64,000 bases of DNA from Brevipalpus yothersi (Eukaryota; Arthropoda; Arachnida; Trombidiformes; Tenuipalpidae). The notes under the pieces were generated by a model that saw nothing but the letters and a program-made list of their open reading frames with translations, had not been told where the DNA came from and made no database searches. Shown here in pieces: positions 13,225 through 25,632 of this stretch (the stretch's first letter is position 1; each line of letters begins with the position of its first letter). Where the stretch lies: positions 51,073 to 115,072 of the forward strand of contig QZCP01000225.1 of assembly GCA_003956705.1 (NCBI GenBank), given 5' to 3'. The position numbers and the translations under genes were made by a program.

Positions 13225-15739
13225 TCCAAGTTATCGTTTAGCTGATGCTTCCTTCCGACCTCAGAATTCACTGCTTCAGATCTTGTTTAGATCAGAATCG
13301 GCACATCTTCACATACACACACGCACACATACTCATACAGCTTCCGATGTATTCCACTCTTACTTATATCATTTTCGAGTCATTCATGAGCACCTATCCT
13401 GAGGCCATCAAAAAGGGAAACAGAATGGAGAATAAGTCAGTCATGGTTGGCTTTCTAGAAGAGAGAAAATTTATCTCTTTCTCTCTCTATCTCTATATCC
13501 GAAAGAACTTTTTTATCTTAATCTTGAGCGCCAATATTACCTGCTTCATTTTGGTCTATCAGCTTGTCAGCTATAATATACGACATGTTCGTGCAGGGTC
13601 AATCATGATTACTTTGGGTAGTAATAGTTTAGTAGTAGTAGTTTATGGCCATCCGTTAGTATTGATCGCCTCTCTGTTAGGCAGGTAAAAACTTGACTGG
13701 TGAGAAAAAAACCTTTTTCATCTCACCTTTCTAATTGAAATGCTAGTATCATGCAGATAAAATGATCTTATATCACAATTTTAAAAGAAACCCTTTTCCT
13801 CCCCAATCTACTTGAATCCATTAGATTATCCACTCTTACTCTCTCTTCAGATAGTGTATGTGTTCATCATCATTATTCACATCAAAAATTTTCTCTCTCT
13901 TCCTTTTTCTTCCAAGAATTTTGATAAATTTTTTGCTTCCCTTAAATTAGCAATAATTTACCTGCCTCTTCCTTTCTTTTGCTCAATCAATCTAATAAAA
14001 CAACCCATTTTCTGTCCATTTTTTTCTCCCCATTAGATGTCAAGCAAAAAATTTGCAATCGGCCATGGACCTTTGAACGTGTGTTGGGCTATGAATTACG
14101 GAAATTTGAAAAAAGACGAGATAAAGTGGCCACTTTATATGATTGTATGGCATCATGTATCAAGGAAACAGAATTCACATGCAGATCAGCAAATTTTGAT
14201 AATGCCACAGGAGAATGTTCACTCTCAGATATGGATCGACATACAATAGCAACCAGTTCAAGTCCTTCAAGTGCTAATTCTGTACAACCACCAAATAAAT
14301 CATTTGCTCCTGGAGCAACATCAACTGTTGATTACATTGAAAATAATTGTATACAAGGTAGGCTTTGAAATGATTGACGAAATTTTTCTGAATCGTTGAT
14401 TCATATTGATTATTCTTCTCCTTCCAGATCCGAAAAAAATGTGTGATTTCAAGAATGTTCCCAATAAAATTCTGAAAACAGTAGACACTGTCCACTTAGA
14501 TGTGAAAAGTGTGGAAGATTGTAAAGCCAAATGCTTGGAATCACCTTACCGATGTTTTTCATTTGATTTTGGTGATCCAACTAATCGAGTCTGTCGGACA
14601 AGCCACTTGGACCGAGCATCCCTTTCGCACATTGATGACCCTTATCTGATTGTGGAAGGTTCAGCAACCTATGAATTAGCATCATGCTACGATGGTAAGT
14701 GCGGGCATTTTTCACTTCTCTCTCTTTCTTCCGCTAATCTGTATGTCTATATGAGGATGTATGTATTTATGTGATCGTTCGTTGGCCTCTCTCTCTCAAT
14801 CTATCTATACATATTCCTTTTCCAGTTGAAGCATAGATATTGGTTGTGGGAATGGAAGGAGGAATATTTGATCAACAATATTTATTTTTATCATCAATGG
14901 TATCCCTTTGACCACACATTTTTTACTTAGCATAAAGAAAAATTTGCGGGAAAAAGAATTTTTGAGGAAGCTTTGCGAGAAAAAGGTGGAGAGTAAAATC
15001 AGAGGATTGAAAATTGAACATCTAGATTGTGATGTCACAAATCAGTGATCAAATGATGATCAAAGTCTCAAAAAAATGAATCAATGAAACTTTTTGATAA
15101 CTTGGAGAGATATTTTTCCCATTTTTTTCTCCTTCTCCACCTGAAAAAGCTTCCCGAGAAAGCAAAAAAGAGAGGAAAAGAGAGAGAAACTTTCCCTGAT
15201 TTTTGATTCAAAACCAGTGATTCAATTGATTTTGATTCATCTGAATGGCATTACGATTTACTCCCGGTGACAATTGATATAATTCAGTTACGATTCATAG
15301 TGCAACCTAATAGTACTGTCAACATTCAATGATTCAGAACTGATTTGTTTTTCTTAACCAATCCTTCCATATTTTTTACCTTAACCATGCTTGTCAAGGA
15401 ATACTCATATATTTTCCAGCCAACTAACACCGATGGTTATGATCATTTCGTGATGGTAATCACCTCATCATCTTCACTCTCTTCCCTCTCTCCCCACCTC
15501 CATGAGCATCTCCAGTCTCAATTGGCTAGATATAACTTATAACCTACCTTATTAGCTCTCTATCCTTTCCATGAATCTTTATCATTCTCTTCTCTTCTCT
15601 CTCCTCTTCTTCTTCATCTTCTTCCTCCTCAAAAAGCTGATGATGTGCATGTATGAGTGTGTGTGTGTGTTCATGAGGATCGCGGCAAGTATTGGTCAAG
15701 AAATTCCAAGAAAAATTCTCTCTCATCTTCATACCAAGA

Positions 15740-15782
<43 letters not shown>

Positions 15783-17695
15783 GGGTCAACATGAAACTCT
15801 GTTTAAGCCATCAATTCTTGAATGCACTTCATGAAGAATCGGGCGAGCAAACGATTGATTGGAAGATTGTTTTTTCTAGAGGAAGCAGAAAAACATTAGC
15901 ACAATCGAACGGGTTACACCAAATGGCCTGAATGGGTGAGATAGATAGATAGATAGATAGATGAAGGGTAATGTGGAAGTATAGAGAGTGACTTGATCTG
16001 ATCAGGAAGATGGTCGTAATTTGAACATCATTTTGACTCATATATTTCAGATAAATATCATGCCTGTGAGCGATGAGAGTGGGAATTTTTTTTCATGGCT
16101 ACATGCGATTCTTCTCTTTTTTTTATCACTCATATCATAATCACTTTATTTTTCTTTCTTCCTCTTCTCCTCTCTCTCTCTCTTTTTCTCTCTCTAGTCA
16201 ATATCGTTTGTCGGGCCAAGGAGATGATGGTTTCCGTTTTAACCAATAAGCTGTTCAGTGGTAAAATATATGCCAAAGCAAAGCCAAACTCTTGCGTTAA
16301 TGATGTGACCGGCAAGCTTGAGTTCGATATTGTGATGCCTTTCCATGATCTAATGTGCGATGTTAAGCAGAGAGATCAGGGAAAATTCAGTAATGATATC
16401 ATTATACAGCATCATGACATGGTTGTTACCACCAAAGATTTAGGTTTATCTATTAACTGTAATTACGATCTCTCCAACAAGAGTGTAACCAATCATAGTC
16501 CCATATCAGTTGATGGGTAAGTGTACATTTGAACTTGATAGACTATATGAACGGGGAAAAAAATATCAAGAAAGTCAATTTCGATAAAACTTCATCGTCG
16601 AGACAGTGAACTGATGTGCTCCAGTTGAATAATCATCATTGATCTTGGGTTTTTTTTCTCTCATTCCAGAGCTCTACTTGATCAAAGACATGAGTCTGAT
16701 ATTCATTCTCAAGTTGTGGCTTCTCCGAACGTAACCATGAGAATAACCGATATGAATGGTGAAGACATAAGCACAGCTCAAGTCGGAGATCCTCTTATAT
16801 TACGTTTTCAGATCACCGATGACACCAGTAAGCATAGCACACAACATTATCATTTGGAGCATGAATTTTTGGCAATGATATTTACCGATGATAACTGAGT
16901 AAAAATGTCTGTATATCTTTAATTTTAGGTCCATATCAAATATTTGTTCGAGAACTTGTTGCGGTTGACGGTGTGGACTCATCTGATATAATGTTAATTG
17001 ATAATATGGGATGTCCTACTGATGGTACAATTATTAAGGCGGTCGAAAAAATTGAAGGCGAAGGAAAATATCATCTACAGGTGCCATTTGAGGCATTCAA
17101 ATTTCCAACATCTGACATGGTCCAATTTCGAGCTCTAGTTACACCATGCTTGACCAGATGTGATCCTGTCCACTGTTCAGCGCAAGGCTCTGATGGAAAG
17201 ATCCAAGAGAAACAATCGTACGGACGAAGACGACGTCGTGATACGGCCAACGATGACAATGAATTGGTGATGACCCAAGCTATACGAATTACTGATTCAT
17301 TTGGTTTTAAGGAAAAATTACGAGACGGAGCGATTGATGATCTGTTGGGAGGTGATAATGATCTATTGCTCAAGAGTCATCAGGATCTGGGAGATAATGA
17401 ACTTCTCTATTCATCTGCTGGCTCATCACATTTGCCCAAAAAATATGACGAATGCATGAACATGACCAGTGCCACCATAGCATGTATATTATTTTTATTG
17501 ATACAATTTATGCTCATCATAACGTGGACATTCTGTTGGTTTCGGAAACCAAAAATAGCTGAAGATGATCAAGCATCATTCATTCGATGGCCATTCAATG
17601 GTTTATCAAGTAAAAGCGATGCATCGTCCATATCATCAACACTTCGATTTAATCCAACCTACATTCCAAGACAAAGATTAGTATTTTCGCCATAA
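7262..17695 (+). CDS. PAN-PAN-PAN-ZP apical extracellular matrix protein (NompA/trynity/NOAH type)
   Basis: Seven exons join in frame: 7262-7358, 9376-9642, 14037-14357, 14428-14694, 16198-16516, 16670-16827, 16929-17695. They give 731 residues. All introns are GT..AG and the phases match at every junction (1,1,1,1,2,1). The protein starts with a signal or signal-anchor segment (about 14-32), then three Cys-rich PAN/apple domains (34-120, 128-228, 234-316), a ZP domain (about 322-560), an RRRRR furin-like cleavage site (576-580), one transmembrane helix (about 657-680) and a ~50-residue cytoplasmic tail. In arthropods and nematodes, PAN+ZP proteins of this layout build the apical cuticular matrix, for example around mechanosensory endings; ZP modules polymerise after cleavage at the basic site. 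I do not call an exact orthologue: NompA has more PAN domains than this. The start ATG is the first in exon 1; the 5' UTR is unplaced. A separate gene lies antisense in intron 2. Confidence 0.88.
7359..9375 (+). other. PAN-ZP gene intron 1
   Basis: About 2.0 kb, beginning GTAAGC with (ATCC)n just inside, and ending in an ATC-repeat tract before TACAG. It contains several GA tracts, the longest at 8,450-8,503. No gene seen in it. Confidence 0.7.
8450..8503. repeat. (GA)n microsatellite
   Basis: Clean AG run inside intron 1 of the PAN-ZP gene. Confidence 0.95.
9376..9642 (+). CDS. PAN-ZP gene exon 2: first PAN domain
   Basis: 267 nt, phase 1 at both ends, encoding a complete PAN/apple-like domain. 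It has the CIAQCNRSDTC pattern typical of PAN (paired Cys in a helix, then Cys-Lys-Ala-Val-Asn-Phe), a downstream Cys and a closing Cys near the exon end. It is flanked by TACAG and GTAAGT. Confidence 0.88.
10562..11127 (-). CDS. Nested secreted protein exon 3: zipper segment and C-terminal helices
   Basis: 566 nt, starting with the GLVGSIVGGAGAVAGAVAG zipper segment and running to a TAA stop. The AATAAA formed by GAA-TAA-A spans 10,566-10,561. The tail is Lys/Val-rich. Confidence 0.87.
10562..12027 (-). CDS. Secreted helical protein with Gly/Ala zipper, family unknown
   Basis: Three exons on the minus strand: 12027-11958, 11596-11276, 11127-10562. Junctions are GT..AG, all phase 1, giving 318 residues. 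Residues 1-18 are a textbook signal peptide (MFKLFLVLCLAFLASC NA), followed by an acidic stretch. Residues about 24-130 are predicted helical and rich in Lys, Leu, Ala and Gln. Residues about 131-160 form a Gly/Ala/Val-rich segment with repeated GxxxG/AxxxG spacing, like a glycine zipper or hydrophobic hairpin. The rest (about 161-318) is again helical and ends in a Lys-rich tail. I do not recognise a family; the layout of helical bundle plus small-residue hydrophobic hairpin is shared by several lipid- or membrane-interacting proteins, so membrane binding is only a guess. No Cys pattern suggests a disulfide fold. AATAAA overlaps its stop codon. It lies wholly in intron 2 of the PAN-ZP gene, antisense. 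Confidence 0.85.
11221..11258. repeat. Perfect 19-bp tandem duplication
   Basis: Two exact copies of a 19-bp unit (11221-11239 and 11240-11258), starting ATTTGCATAAG, inside intron 2 of the nested gene. Probably replication slippage. Confidence 0.95.
11276..11596 (-). CDS. Nested secreted protein exon 2: N-terminal helical region
   Basis: 321 nt, phase 1 to phase 1, residues about 24-131. It encodes heptad-like helical sequence (LTDLLIRVR, KKLASRAHKALQ, ARSFQIIEYTMAEIENML) without cysteines. The donor is GTAAGT. Confidence 0.85.
11958..12027 (-). CDS. Nested secreted protein exon 1: signal peptide
   Basis: 70 nt, too short to stand out as an open frame. ATG, 16 mostly hydrophobic codons, Ser-Cys-Asn-Ala, then SSDED. 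It ends with an ideal GTGAGT donor in phase 1, matching the TACAG acceptor of exon 2. Confidence 0.85.
12290..12855 (-). repeat. Dispersed inverted repeat, copy A
   Basis: Read on the minus strand, this segment aligns by eye with + strand 40,945-41,490 along most of its length. Shared blocks include the CACCTCAGCTGTT.ATCAAGG core, the AAGAAAGAAAAAAGAATGCAT run, the CATGAAAGCTAACTAAC block, AGTATCATGAAC and CAATCGAG. Substitutions and small indels are frequent, so the copies are old. A 66-codon minus-strand open frame at 12,867-12,667 overlaps it but is broken in copy B. No terminal repeats or transposase seen. It lies directly upstream of the nested secreted-protein gene. Confidence 0.75.
13176..13222. 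repeat. (CT)n microsatellite
   Basis: Clean CT run in intron 2 of the PAN-ZP gene. Confidence 0.95.
14037..14357 (+). CDS. PAN-ZP gene exon 3: second PAN domain
   Basis: 321 nt, phase 1 to phase 1. Encodes a second PAN-like domain: an early Cys (KQKICNRPWTFERV), then CMASCIKETEFTC with the following Arg-Ser-Ala-Asn-Phe, a CSLSDMDR strand, a Ser/Pro-rich insertion and a final Cys. The insertion explains why it is longer than exons 2 and 4. Confidence 0.88.
14428..14694 (+). CDS. PAN-ZP gene exon 4: third PAN domain
   Basis: 267 nt, the same length and phase as exon 2. Encodes a canonical PAN module: MCDFKNVPNK, then CKAKCLESPYRCFSFDF, CRTSHLDR and a closing Cys at the exon end. Confidence 0.9.
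14695..16197 (+). other. PAN-ZP gene intron 4
   Basis: 1.5 kb, AT-rich, with a (CT)n run at 15,743-15,779 and a (GATA)n run near 15,939-15,961. No exon recognised. Ends in a long CT/T tract and CTCTAG. Confidence 0.7.
15743..15779. repeat. (CT)n microsatellite
   Basis: Clean CT run in intron 4 of the PAN-ZP gene. Confidence 0.95.
16198..17695 (+). CDS. PAN-ZP gene exons 5-7: ZP domain, furin site, transmembrane tail
   Basis: Exons 16198-16516, 16670-16827 and 16929-17695. The ZP-N half begins with a Cys (VNIVCRAKEMMVSV) and has further Cys in PNSC, DLMCD and INCNY. The ZP-C half carries DNMGCPTDG and the VTPCLTRCDPVHC cluster typical of ZP domains. RRRRRD at residues 576-581 is the processing site. 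About 75 acidic residues separate it from the membrane helix (TIACILFLLIQFMLIITWTF). The tail ends VFSP. Confidence 0.9.
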
Positions 17696-20600
17696 CTTTT
17701 TTCTGGCTCAAATTGTCACATCGATTATCATTAGTAGTAATGATTCCATCTGATGGATTGTCTTCCACAGATGAGATATATTTGATTTCCATCTCATTTG
17801 ACCGCCAAACAATAAGCCAATCGTTGGAATTTGAATATTTTATATTGCTACATAAAGTTTGCTATTGAAGTTTATTTGGTGTCTAAACTATCAGTAAGCG
17901 GCATCCAAGTTGATATACGAACAATTTCTCAACTCATCCATAAAAGACTCGAACTCTGATTTGAAATCAAAAATCCGGAACTTAATTCAATTTGGAAAGA
18001 TTCACAATCTATGAGATCAACATTTTGATCTGTTCAGAAAATTGATAAGCGATGTGCACAATCTATGGTTAAAATTAGACAAATCTTATTTTTTTGTCTT
18101 GTCAGCGGCATCAAATCATCATATCAAAAGCCATGAGTATTATCTCTAGAAGATATTTCAAGTGATTGGTTCAGAAGTGGTTTCCATGACTGAATCGTAG
18201 TTGAACCACCGATCATATTTATAAAGCATTTATTTAAATTACATCTTCAATTCATTTTATTACCATTTGTTCTGAATCCTTTCTCCCAAAATCATCATTT
18301 CCTCTCATTAAAATAAAAAGATACTCATCAATGACTGGATGATTTTTTCGAACTTTGGAACGAGATAAGTTCTGAAGGTTTGAGAAGTGAAAAGAAGGTG
18401 ACAGAAATTCAGATGCAATCCTAATGATTTGTTAAGGATTTCCGTAAAAGTTTCATGAGCTAAATTAATTAATGGATCTGAATGAAGATTGATTCCGCTT
18501 AAATTGTGCCTTTTTGGAATCAAATCCAGCATTCAATGAATTGTTTCAATCTCAATATTTATATTTACATGCGTTATCTAATTTTGTTTTCCATTAGACC
18601 TAATGCTCGACTTCGACTCATCTGAGTATTGAATTATGATAACAATCAGTGTTGATTGATTGGTTGACATCACTAAAGCTTGTAATCATAATTTTTAGGA
18701 AAAATCATTGCGTTGAGAGGAATCGACAAAGTTGGACAAAGACTTCGAGCTGGACTCTGGCAAAGATTTTTCATCCATGTTACGCAATGAATATGTGTGT
18801 CAGAGGTAGCTATCTGAGAAAACTAGTTGAAGATTAGATGAAATCTAGCTGAAGCTGATTGGGTTTATGAGGAATAAATTGAATAAATTATGAAGAATAG
18901 TCAAGTTAAGGGCCTATCATAGATGAGCACTGGTATATGGGGACAAATTTAGCAGAAAATAGTTCGGACCATAGACTGAATCGAGATTAGTCTGAAAAAA
19001 TTTTAATTTATGGTCCAAGGGAACAATCACCTTCACCGTGTAATTTTGTTCATTTTCAGACTCTTTTATTGAATGAGCCTCTGATTGAAAAATTATTCCC
19101 TAGGAAAACTGAGAAAATTCACCAGAAGGAAGGAAAATAATATTTGATAAGCTGTTCTCAAATAAATTTGTATATTTTTGATAATTGTGTAAATCAGATT
19201 AACCCTAGAGAACCATCAGTCAGAACAATTATACAAGACTGAGATCCAAGTTCCATTCTCGTTGCCATTTTTCAGACATTTTTCGCTTTTGGGGTCTTAT
19301 TTGTGGATAAAATCGGTGGTCATTTGTCTGATTATTTAACGATAACAGAGCTTTCCTCTAACACATACTATCTGGATTATCTTCCCGTAAAATCACAATG
19401 TGTATGAGAATAGAAATTTTTATGTATCAAAATTTCTTTCTTCCATGTAACCAATGGTATTCAGAGTTCATCTCATTTAGTCTTGAAGCTCTTATTTTTT
19501 GTTGAAATTTTCTCATCATTTAATCTTATTATTCTCTAGATAGTTGTGATACATTACAATGATTATTTTGAATTATTCAGAATTTATTTGACTTGTCTGT
19601 ATGCTTATATGATCTGAATCATTTTTCATTGAGTAGTGTATGAGATTGGAACCTCTTTTTCGAACATATCATACATTCCCATACTTTCCCCGAATCAATT
19701 CCAGATACGGTGAAACTAACACTTTTTTAGGCAACCCTAATCAGCTGGCGTCACAAATGTATCTCATTGTAACTCATCATGTGTTGTTTTGGGATTCAAA
19801 TATTTTTCACCGGATGTGGGGCAAAATTTACCTAAAATAGATAATAAAATTCCGATACGAATGAATGTCTCTATTGATTTTCGAGTCATTTAAAAAAATT
19901 CGAATTATCCAATTTTAAAAAAGTAATAATATTAGCCCATGATCACACCTCATTCGAAAATGGATCGAAATTTTTCATTAGAATTCACCTAAAACCGAAG
20001 ATAGTTCTCACCGATCGTGCTCGAGGGTATATTAATAGATATGAATCATCAAACTATCAAATTTCATCATGAAGGTTTCCACTTGATCATCCCTTCCACT
20101 TTCTATCGTCTATGTTATCCATGAATGGTTAGGTTTGAGCAAACAAAACACTCTCTCTCTGCAACTTTAATACTTTTTCTTCTTTCCATCAGCTGTATAT
20201 GATTTCAGTGACAATGAAGCTCTTTCTTCCAAGCTATGAAAATGTGAACAGTTGATCATATTGATTGGAAGAGAGGGAGAGAAAGAGAATTGAGAGTGTA
20301 AGAGTTGAATTTTTAATTTGTATTCATAATTTCTATCTAATCAAGAAATTTTTTTTTCCTGAAATGATCCATTATTTTCATCTTTTTATGACTTTACCCT
20401 TGATTGGATTTCTTTCGCCAAGTTGAAAGTGATATTGTTTGTGTGTGTCTTCAAAGTTCTGATGCCAATCATCATCGTTTGTTTATTCATTTGATCTTAT
20501 CTTGTGGAAAAATTATTTTTTTCTTCTTTCTTAATCAATTATCCATCATCTGTAAGTTTACTCTATTTTTTGATTCTCCTCCAAACTTATCATCGAATGT

Positions 20601-21005
20601 TCAGTAGTTTCAGTATTTGGAAAAATTTATCGACAAAGCTGAGCAAAAATTATTCCTTATCATAGTAGAAGTGTACTGTTGATATGCATGTATCTTGGCG
20701 CCTTAACCTTCCAAACGCTGTTCACATGTATTCAGACACACTAACGGATGAGCGAATTGAGTCACTCTAATTGAATATGCTCTTGAAAACAATTAAGCGA
20801 ATAGAGAGCCCAAATGGTAGTGAAATAAAGGAGATGTGATGATATAATCAGCATAATTCTCACAATTTATCTACATCTATATTCAATTCGCTAGAAAAAA
20901 AAGAAGCCTTCCACTTTCTCCTCCCATCTTCATCTGATCTTCTCATCCCTAGACACACATGGAAAGTCATGCGGGTGACGAAAATTCGACATTCGAACAC
21001 AGTCA

Positions 21006-21060
<55 letters not shown>

Positions 21061-21419
21061 ATCCACATCTCTCGATAGAGACTCAATTCGACTAGCTCCA
21101 CCACCTCTATCAAGCCACGTGAACTATTCTCTCTCTCTCTCTTCATTTCATCCGTCTCACTACGAAACAGCATCTCTCATCATCCCGATAATCCAAACGT
21201 TTTCAGCTCTCTCCATCATCCCAGCTCCCTCATCTCTCTTCTCTTCCGAGAGACTGACTCTTTTATGTCTCTCTCTCTCTCATCTTACAGTAGTATTTCT
21301 GATCATCCAGTCCAGTTTCATCTTGGCGCCATCAACTGTGCTCAGTGATCATCTGTCTTCGTTCGAGTCGGTAGTTCTAATATTCAGTGATTCGTGTCTC
21401 TCTCTCCTACAGTTCCATC
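17696..21419. other. Intergenic region between PAN-ZP gene and aquaglyceroporin
   Basis: No gene recognised in 3.7 kb. It begins with the 3' UTR of the PAN-ZP gene; AATAAA-like sequences are sparse, the first clear one being near 18,312. The last 400 bp are pyrimidine-rich with a 48-bp CT run and probably hold the aquaglyceroporin 5' UTR. A CTCCTACAG acceptor-like site at 21,404-21,412, eight bases before the ATG, suggests a 5' UTR intron. Confidence 0.6.
21011..21058. repeat. (CT)n microsatellite
   Basis: Clean CT run about 360 bp upstream of the aquaglyceroporin start codon. Confidence 0.95.
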
Positions 21420-21551
21420 ATGTCTTCTAGTAATGGTCAGAATGGCTTCAAAGCAAAGACTAGCGAAGTTTCTCAGTATGTAAAGACTTCTCTAGGATCG
21501 CAAACATGCAAGGAATTTCTCGCCGAATTGATTGGTACTTTCTTCATTATT
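21420..21551 (+). CDS. Aquaglyceroporin exon 1: cytosolic N-terminus and start of helix 1
   Basis: 44 codons, phase 0 exit at TTCATTATT|GTGAGT. Helix 1 begins CKEFLAELIGTFF, the usual aquaporin opening with the Glu that packs behind the pore. Confidence 0.9.
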
Positions 21552-23021
21552 GTGAGTATATTCCCTTGTATTCTTTTTTACCAAATTCTATTCATTTCGG
21601 CTTTGAATACTGTCAATACTATCAACAAGTTTCCTCTGGCCAAGCAAAGAGTTCTCTTGGACCTACTGTATTTTTATTTTTGGATGCTCACGAGCTTATA
21701 CTGAATCCAGTACACACAGATGCATGTTCGCATGTCACATACAACCATGTTTATGTCTGTGACTCTTCGAGTTTGAAACATATTCCTCCATGAAAAGTAG
21801 AGGGAAATTCGAATATCTAACCTTTCATGCACTAGAACTTCTGCTAGTATCGTGTATGAGCTGAACTTATGGTGGATGGTCATGAATTCTGATGATTGAA
21901 ATTTTCAATCAAAAATTGTCGAAAATTCTAGTTAATAATAAGTGTTTCAAACCGGGGAAAATCCATCAGCATGTGGCTGCTCCGTGAGAAAAAAATACGG
22001 TCATGAGCTGATATCGTATGAGGAAGGGTAAAGATCGATTAAGAGGCTAGGATATTTAATGTTTATCGGATCAAGTGCCCTGAATTATGGCTTGATGATT
22101 GAAACGAAAATGAATACAGTTAACTGTCATAAGGTTCACATCTGTTTTTTTAGTAGCAAAGGTGCTGATTGCTATGATACCGATATATATAATGAAGACG
22201 ATCTTTGAGCACTGACCTAGCTTCATACATTTACCATTAGAGGTGTCGATGGATTAGCTATTCTGGTCACGCTTTTCTGCAGTAAGCTTGAAAAAAGAAG
22301 CTGATTGATCCAAGAAGAAAATTTCTCCTCTTGAACGATCATCATTCATCGATTTACTCATCATCTATCGGAATGATCCTAAGCTTAGAGTTTGAATGCA
22401 TGAGAATCGATTCATATGCTGCTAAAAAGTCAGTCCTTTAATCGTGAATGAACACTTTTGAAGTATTCTCTTGAAACACCTAAACCTCCTGAGAATTTTC
22501 ATTCAAATAAATTAGGTCGCCAGCGATCACTAATCGTGTAAGATTGGAATTCGTTGGAACATATGTAAATCATATCATCTTACATTACCATAAATCTCTC
22601 TTTCCACTTCTAGGCCATCGGAAATGCTGCGGTTGCCGCTTATAAGTTACGAAATCAGCCAACTGAGAACGATTACATGGCAGTCAATTTTTGCTTTGGA
22701 ACGGGAGTTCTGATAGGTGTTTCAGCTACTCTCAAAATATCAGGTAAGATTTGCTCTTTTTCAGAACTTTCTCGATTTTCTCGGCCCAAGTGAGAAATCT
22801 TCATGTTTTTGTTAGAGAGAAAAATTTTTCGCATCAATTTTGTACCCAAAGAAATGGATTGTTTTGCATTCATAAACATTTTATCATGCTAGCATGCTGA
22901 TAAAGTAAATCTCTTAAGGCAACCTACTGGTAAACACAATATTTATATTTATATTCAAGGCAAATGGGACGCTTTTGTGGTGTCAATTCTCATTTGGCTT
23001 GCTTAGAGATATGTTTCACTA

Positions 23022-23070
<49 letters not shown>

Positions 23071-23714
23071 AAGTGAAGCTTTTCAATTTGAATTGTGAAT
23101 TGCATTGGAAATTGTGAGTGTGTATAAGTTATCGACCTTGCAGTGAGCCAATATTAGATAAGATGGACTTTAATTCATCTAAATTCACCGAAACGTTTCG
23201 CGATTTGACAATCAATTGAACCAGGAAATTGAGCATTCCAAGCGATAAATAGTTATACAATTCATTTGTTTGAATTTACTCGTAGCATGCTTGCATTGTG
23301 TCCACTTTTTTTCGGTCACCTTCTTCACCTCTTATGAAAAATTTTTCAATGAACCAGAAGATTAACAGTATTCATCATCAACAAGTCTTTATTTTTCCAG
23401 TCAACAAAATTTTTTGAATCAACTCATTGATTCATCGAGAGAAAGCCTTTACAGTAGGCAAACCGTTAGATTGAGAAGTTAAGACCGATGAGCGAAAGTG
23501 AGAAGAAGAAAGATTGAGATAACGAATCAAGATTGTTTGCAAATACGAATTCTATTTTCAAGTAGAGTGATTTATTATGATGACAGTGAAAGCTTTTCAT
23601 TTTAATTTCACTTCAATATATACACACTGTCCTGAATTAGCTTGATACCGATTCGTTTAAGCGATCTGGGCTTGATTGTTATCATTCATCTTCACTCTGA
23701 GGTCAAGTGCGCTT

Positions 23715-23783
<69 letters not shown>

Positions 23784-24284
23784 TGGTAGAAGTAGTTAAA
23801 CTATCAATAATAATAATTATATAATATTGATGATCTCAAAGTGGCCGCGAATGCGAATATATTGAGGATGAATTTAAAAATATGTGTGCCAGAAAGTTTC
23901 ATAATATTCATACTGGTGTTACTTGAAAGATTTTTGGCCCAAAATCAGTGTATGAAATTCTCGCTTTCAGATATTGACTATTGAATGATTGAAAGAAGGG
24001 TGAAGAGAGATAAGAGATAGTAACCATACTAGTTCACTTTTCAACACTCAAAAAGTGTAGGAACAAAATCAAGCCAACCATAGCGAACCATAAATCGATG
24101 TCCACACGCTGAAATCGAAGCGAATCATGAGACCGATTAGAGGTCATTATCAGGGACCATCCATGAATGAAGTAAGAACATGGATCAAGTGTGGGATAGC
24201 TTGTGGAAAGGAAAGGATAGAAAAGAATAGTCACTGTGCAGATCGATCATGTTCACCTTAAATTGATTTCTATTATTCTATCAT

Positions 24285-24321
<37 letters not shown>

Positions 24322-25578
24322 GTTTTTTAGCCATTATATGGTGGAGGAATAAGAGTCAGGAACTGAGAATCTTGGTGCCATGAAGATTCACGAATGGTAG
24401 TAGCATCGGATCAGTCTTTCGAGAACCAATTTCAATTCTTCCTTCAAATACCCATACCCCAACAGAATCAATCGTTTTCCTCTCTTTCTTTTTTCCCCAA
24501 TCTTTTTGCTTTTCCTATTCTCGATAAAGAGGTTAATGTCGGGGAAGTTTGCCCCAATATTGAGCTCTCTCTCAAAATCATAGGACCGCTACATGATTCC
24601 GGTCACGTCAGGGCCGATCCAATAATCTCTCTCTCTCTCTCTTTTACTCTTAATTTGATCCCGTTCAGCTACTGAACTTACGTACTCAGCTCATGTACAT
24701 GTAGGTAACCCATCCATGTAACGGCCCATCACCAGTAGCATGGCTTTCTCATCCTCTTCTTCTTTTTCATTCCCGAAAAAACTTTTCCCTGGTCAACATC
24801 ATCGGGCCATAAGCCCAGACAGCCAGTTTTTCCTCTCCATCTCAATGAGAGATCGATATTGTGTGTCCAAATCATCCGCATTACAGGTGATGGTTTGAGG
24901 GCTCATCAATAATGTGTGTGTGATCCATGAGAGTGGAGAGAGAGGGGGTCCAGTTAATCAGAACGTTCTTTGAATTATAATTTTCACCAATCGAAGTAAA
25001 TAATGACTCTATTTATGATTGGGAGCCTAAATTAGTGCAATCTTTATCAGTTGTAAATTAATCAAGCCCCTTGAAAGTAAGATAAAAATTGAAACCAAAC
25101 TCCATCAAAAAAAGCAAAGCTTCGAATGCTATAAATTGTCAGCTCATTATAAGGAGAAGTGATTTCGGCCAAACGGTACATGGACTTGAGAACAGAACTA
25201 ACAAGATCCAGATTCCAGATTCGTTGTTTTCACCCAGATTTTAAGTGATTTTACGAATATTTTATGGTTGCATATACACTCAATTCATTTTCACATCAGG
25301 TTCAACAAACTCACAAATAGATTCTGATTGTAATTTTACAAAGAATTCCATCGTTTATTCGATTTTATTCTATCTGCAGCCTTGCTCCTTTTGTGATAGC
25401 TGTTTGAAAGATTTACATGGCTGAACAAAAAGCCACATGATCATAACCCGTGAAATTGAAACCCAAATTGAGAGACTTTGAAAAAGATCATGGAGAGAAG
25501 ATGTGATAAAATCAATTTTCGGTTTGCGTCCGGAAATCATAGCAAAACTGATGATGGTCTGTCTGGTGGAAAAAGATG

Positions 25579-25632
<54 letters not shown>

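Larger units (their letters stand above)
9643..14036 (+). other. PAN-ZP gene intron 2, host of an antisense gene
   Basis: 4.4-kb intron. Its first 900 bp are T/C-rich with nothing recognised. 10,562-12,027 carries a complete gene on the minus strand, and 12,290-12,855 is one copy of a dispersed inverted repeat. A (CT)n tract lies at 13,176-13,222. It ends in a T-rich tract and CATTAG. Confidence 0.8.
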
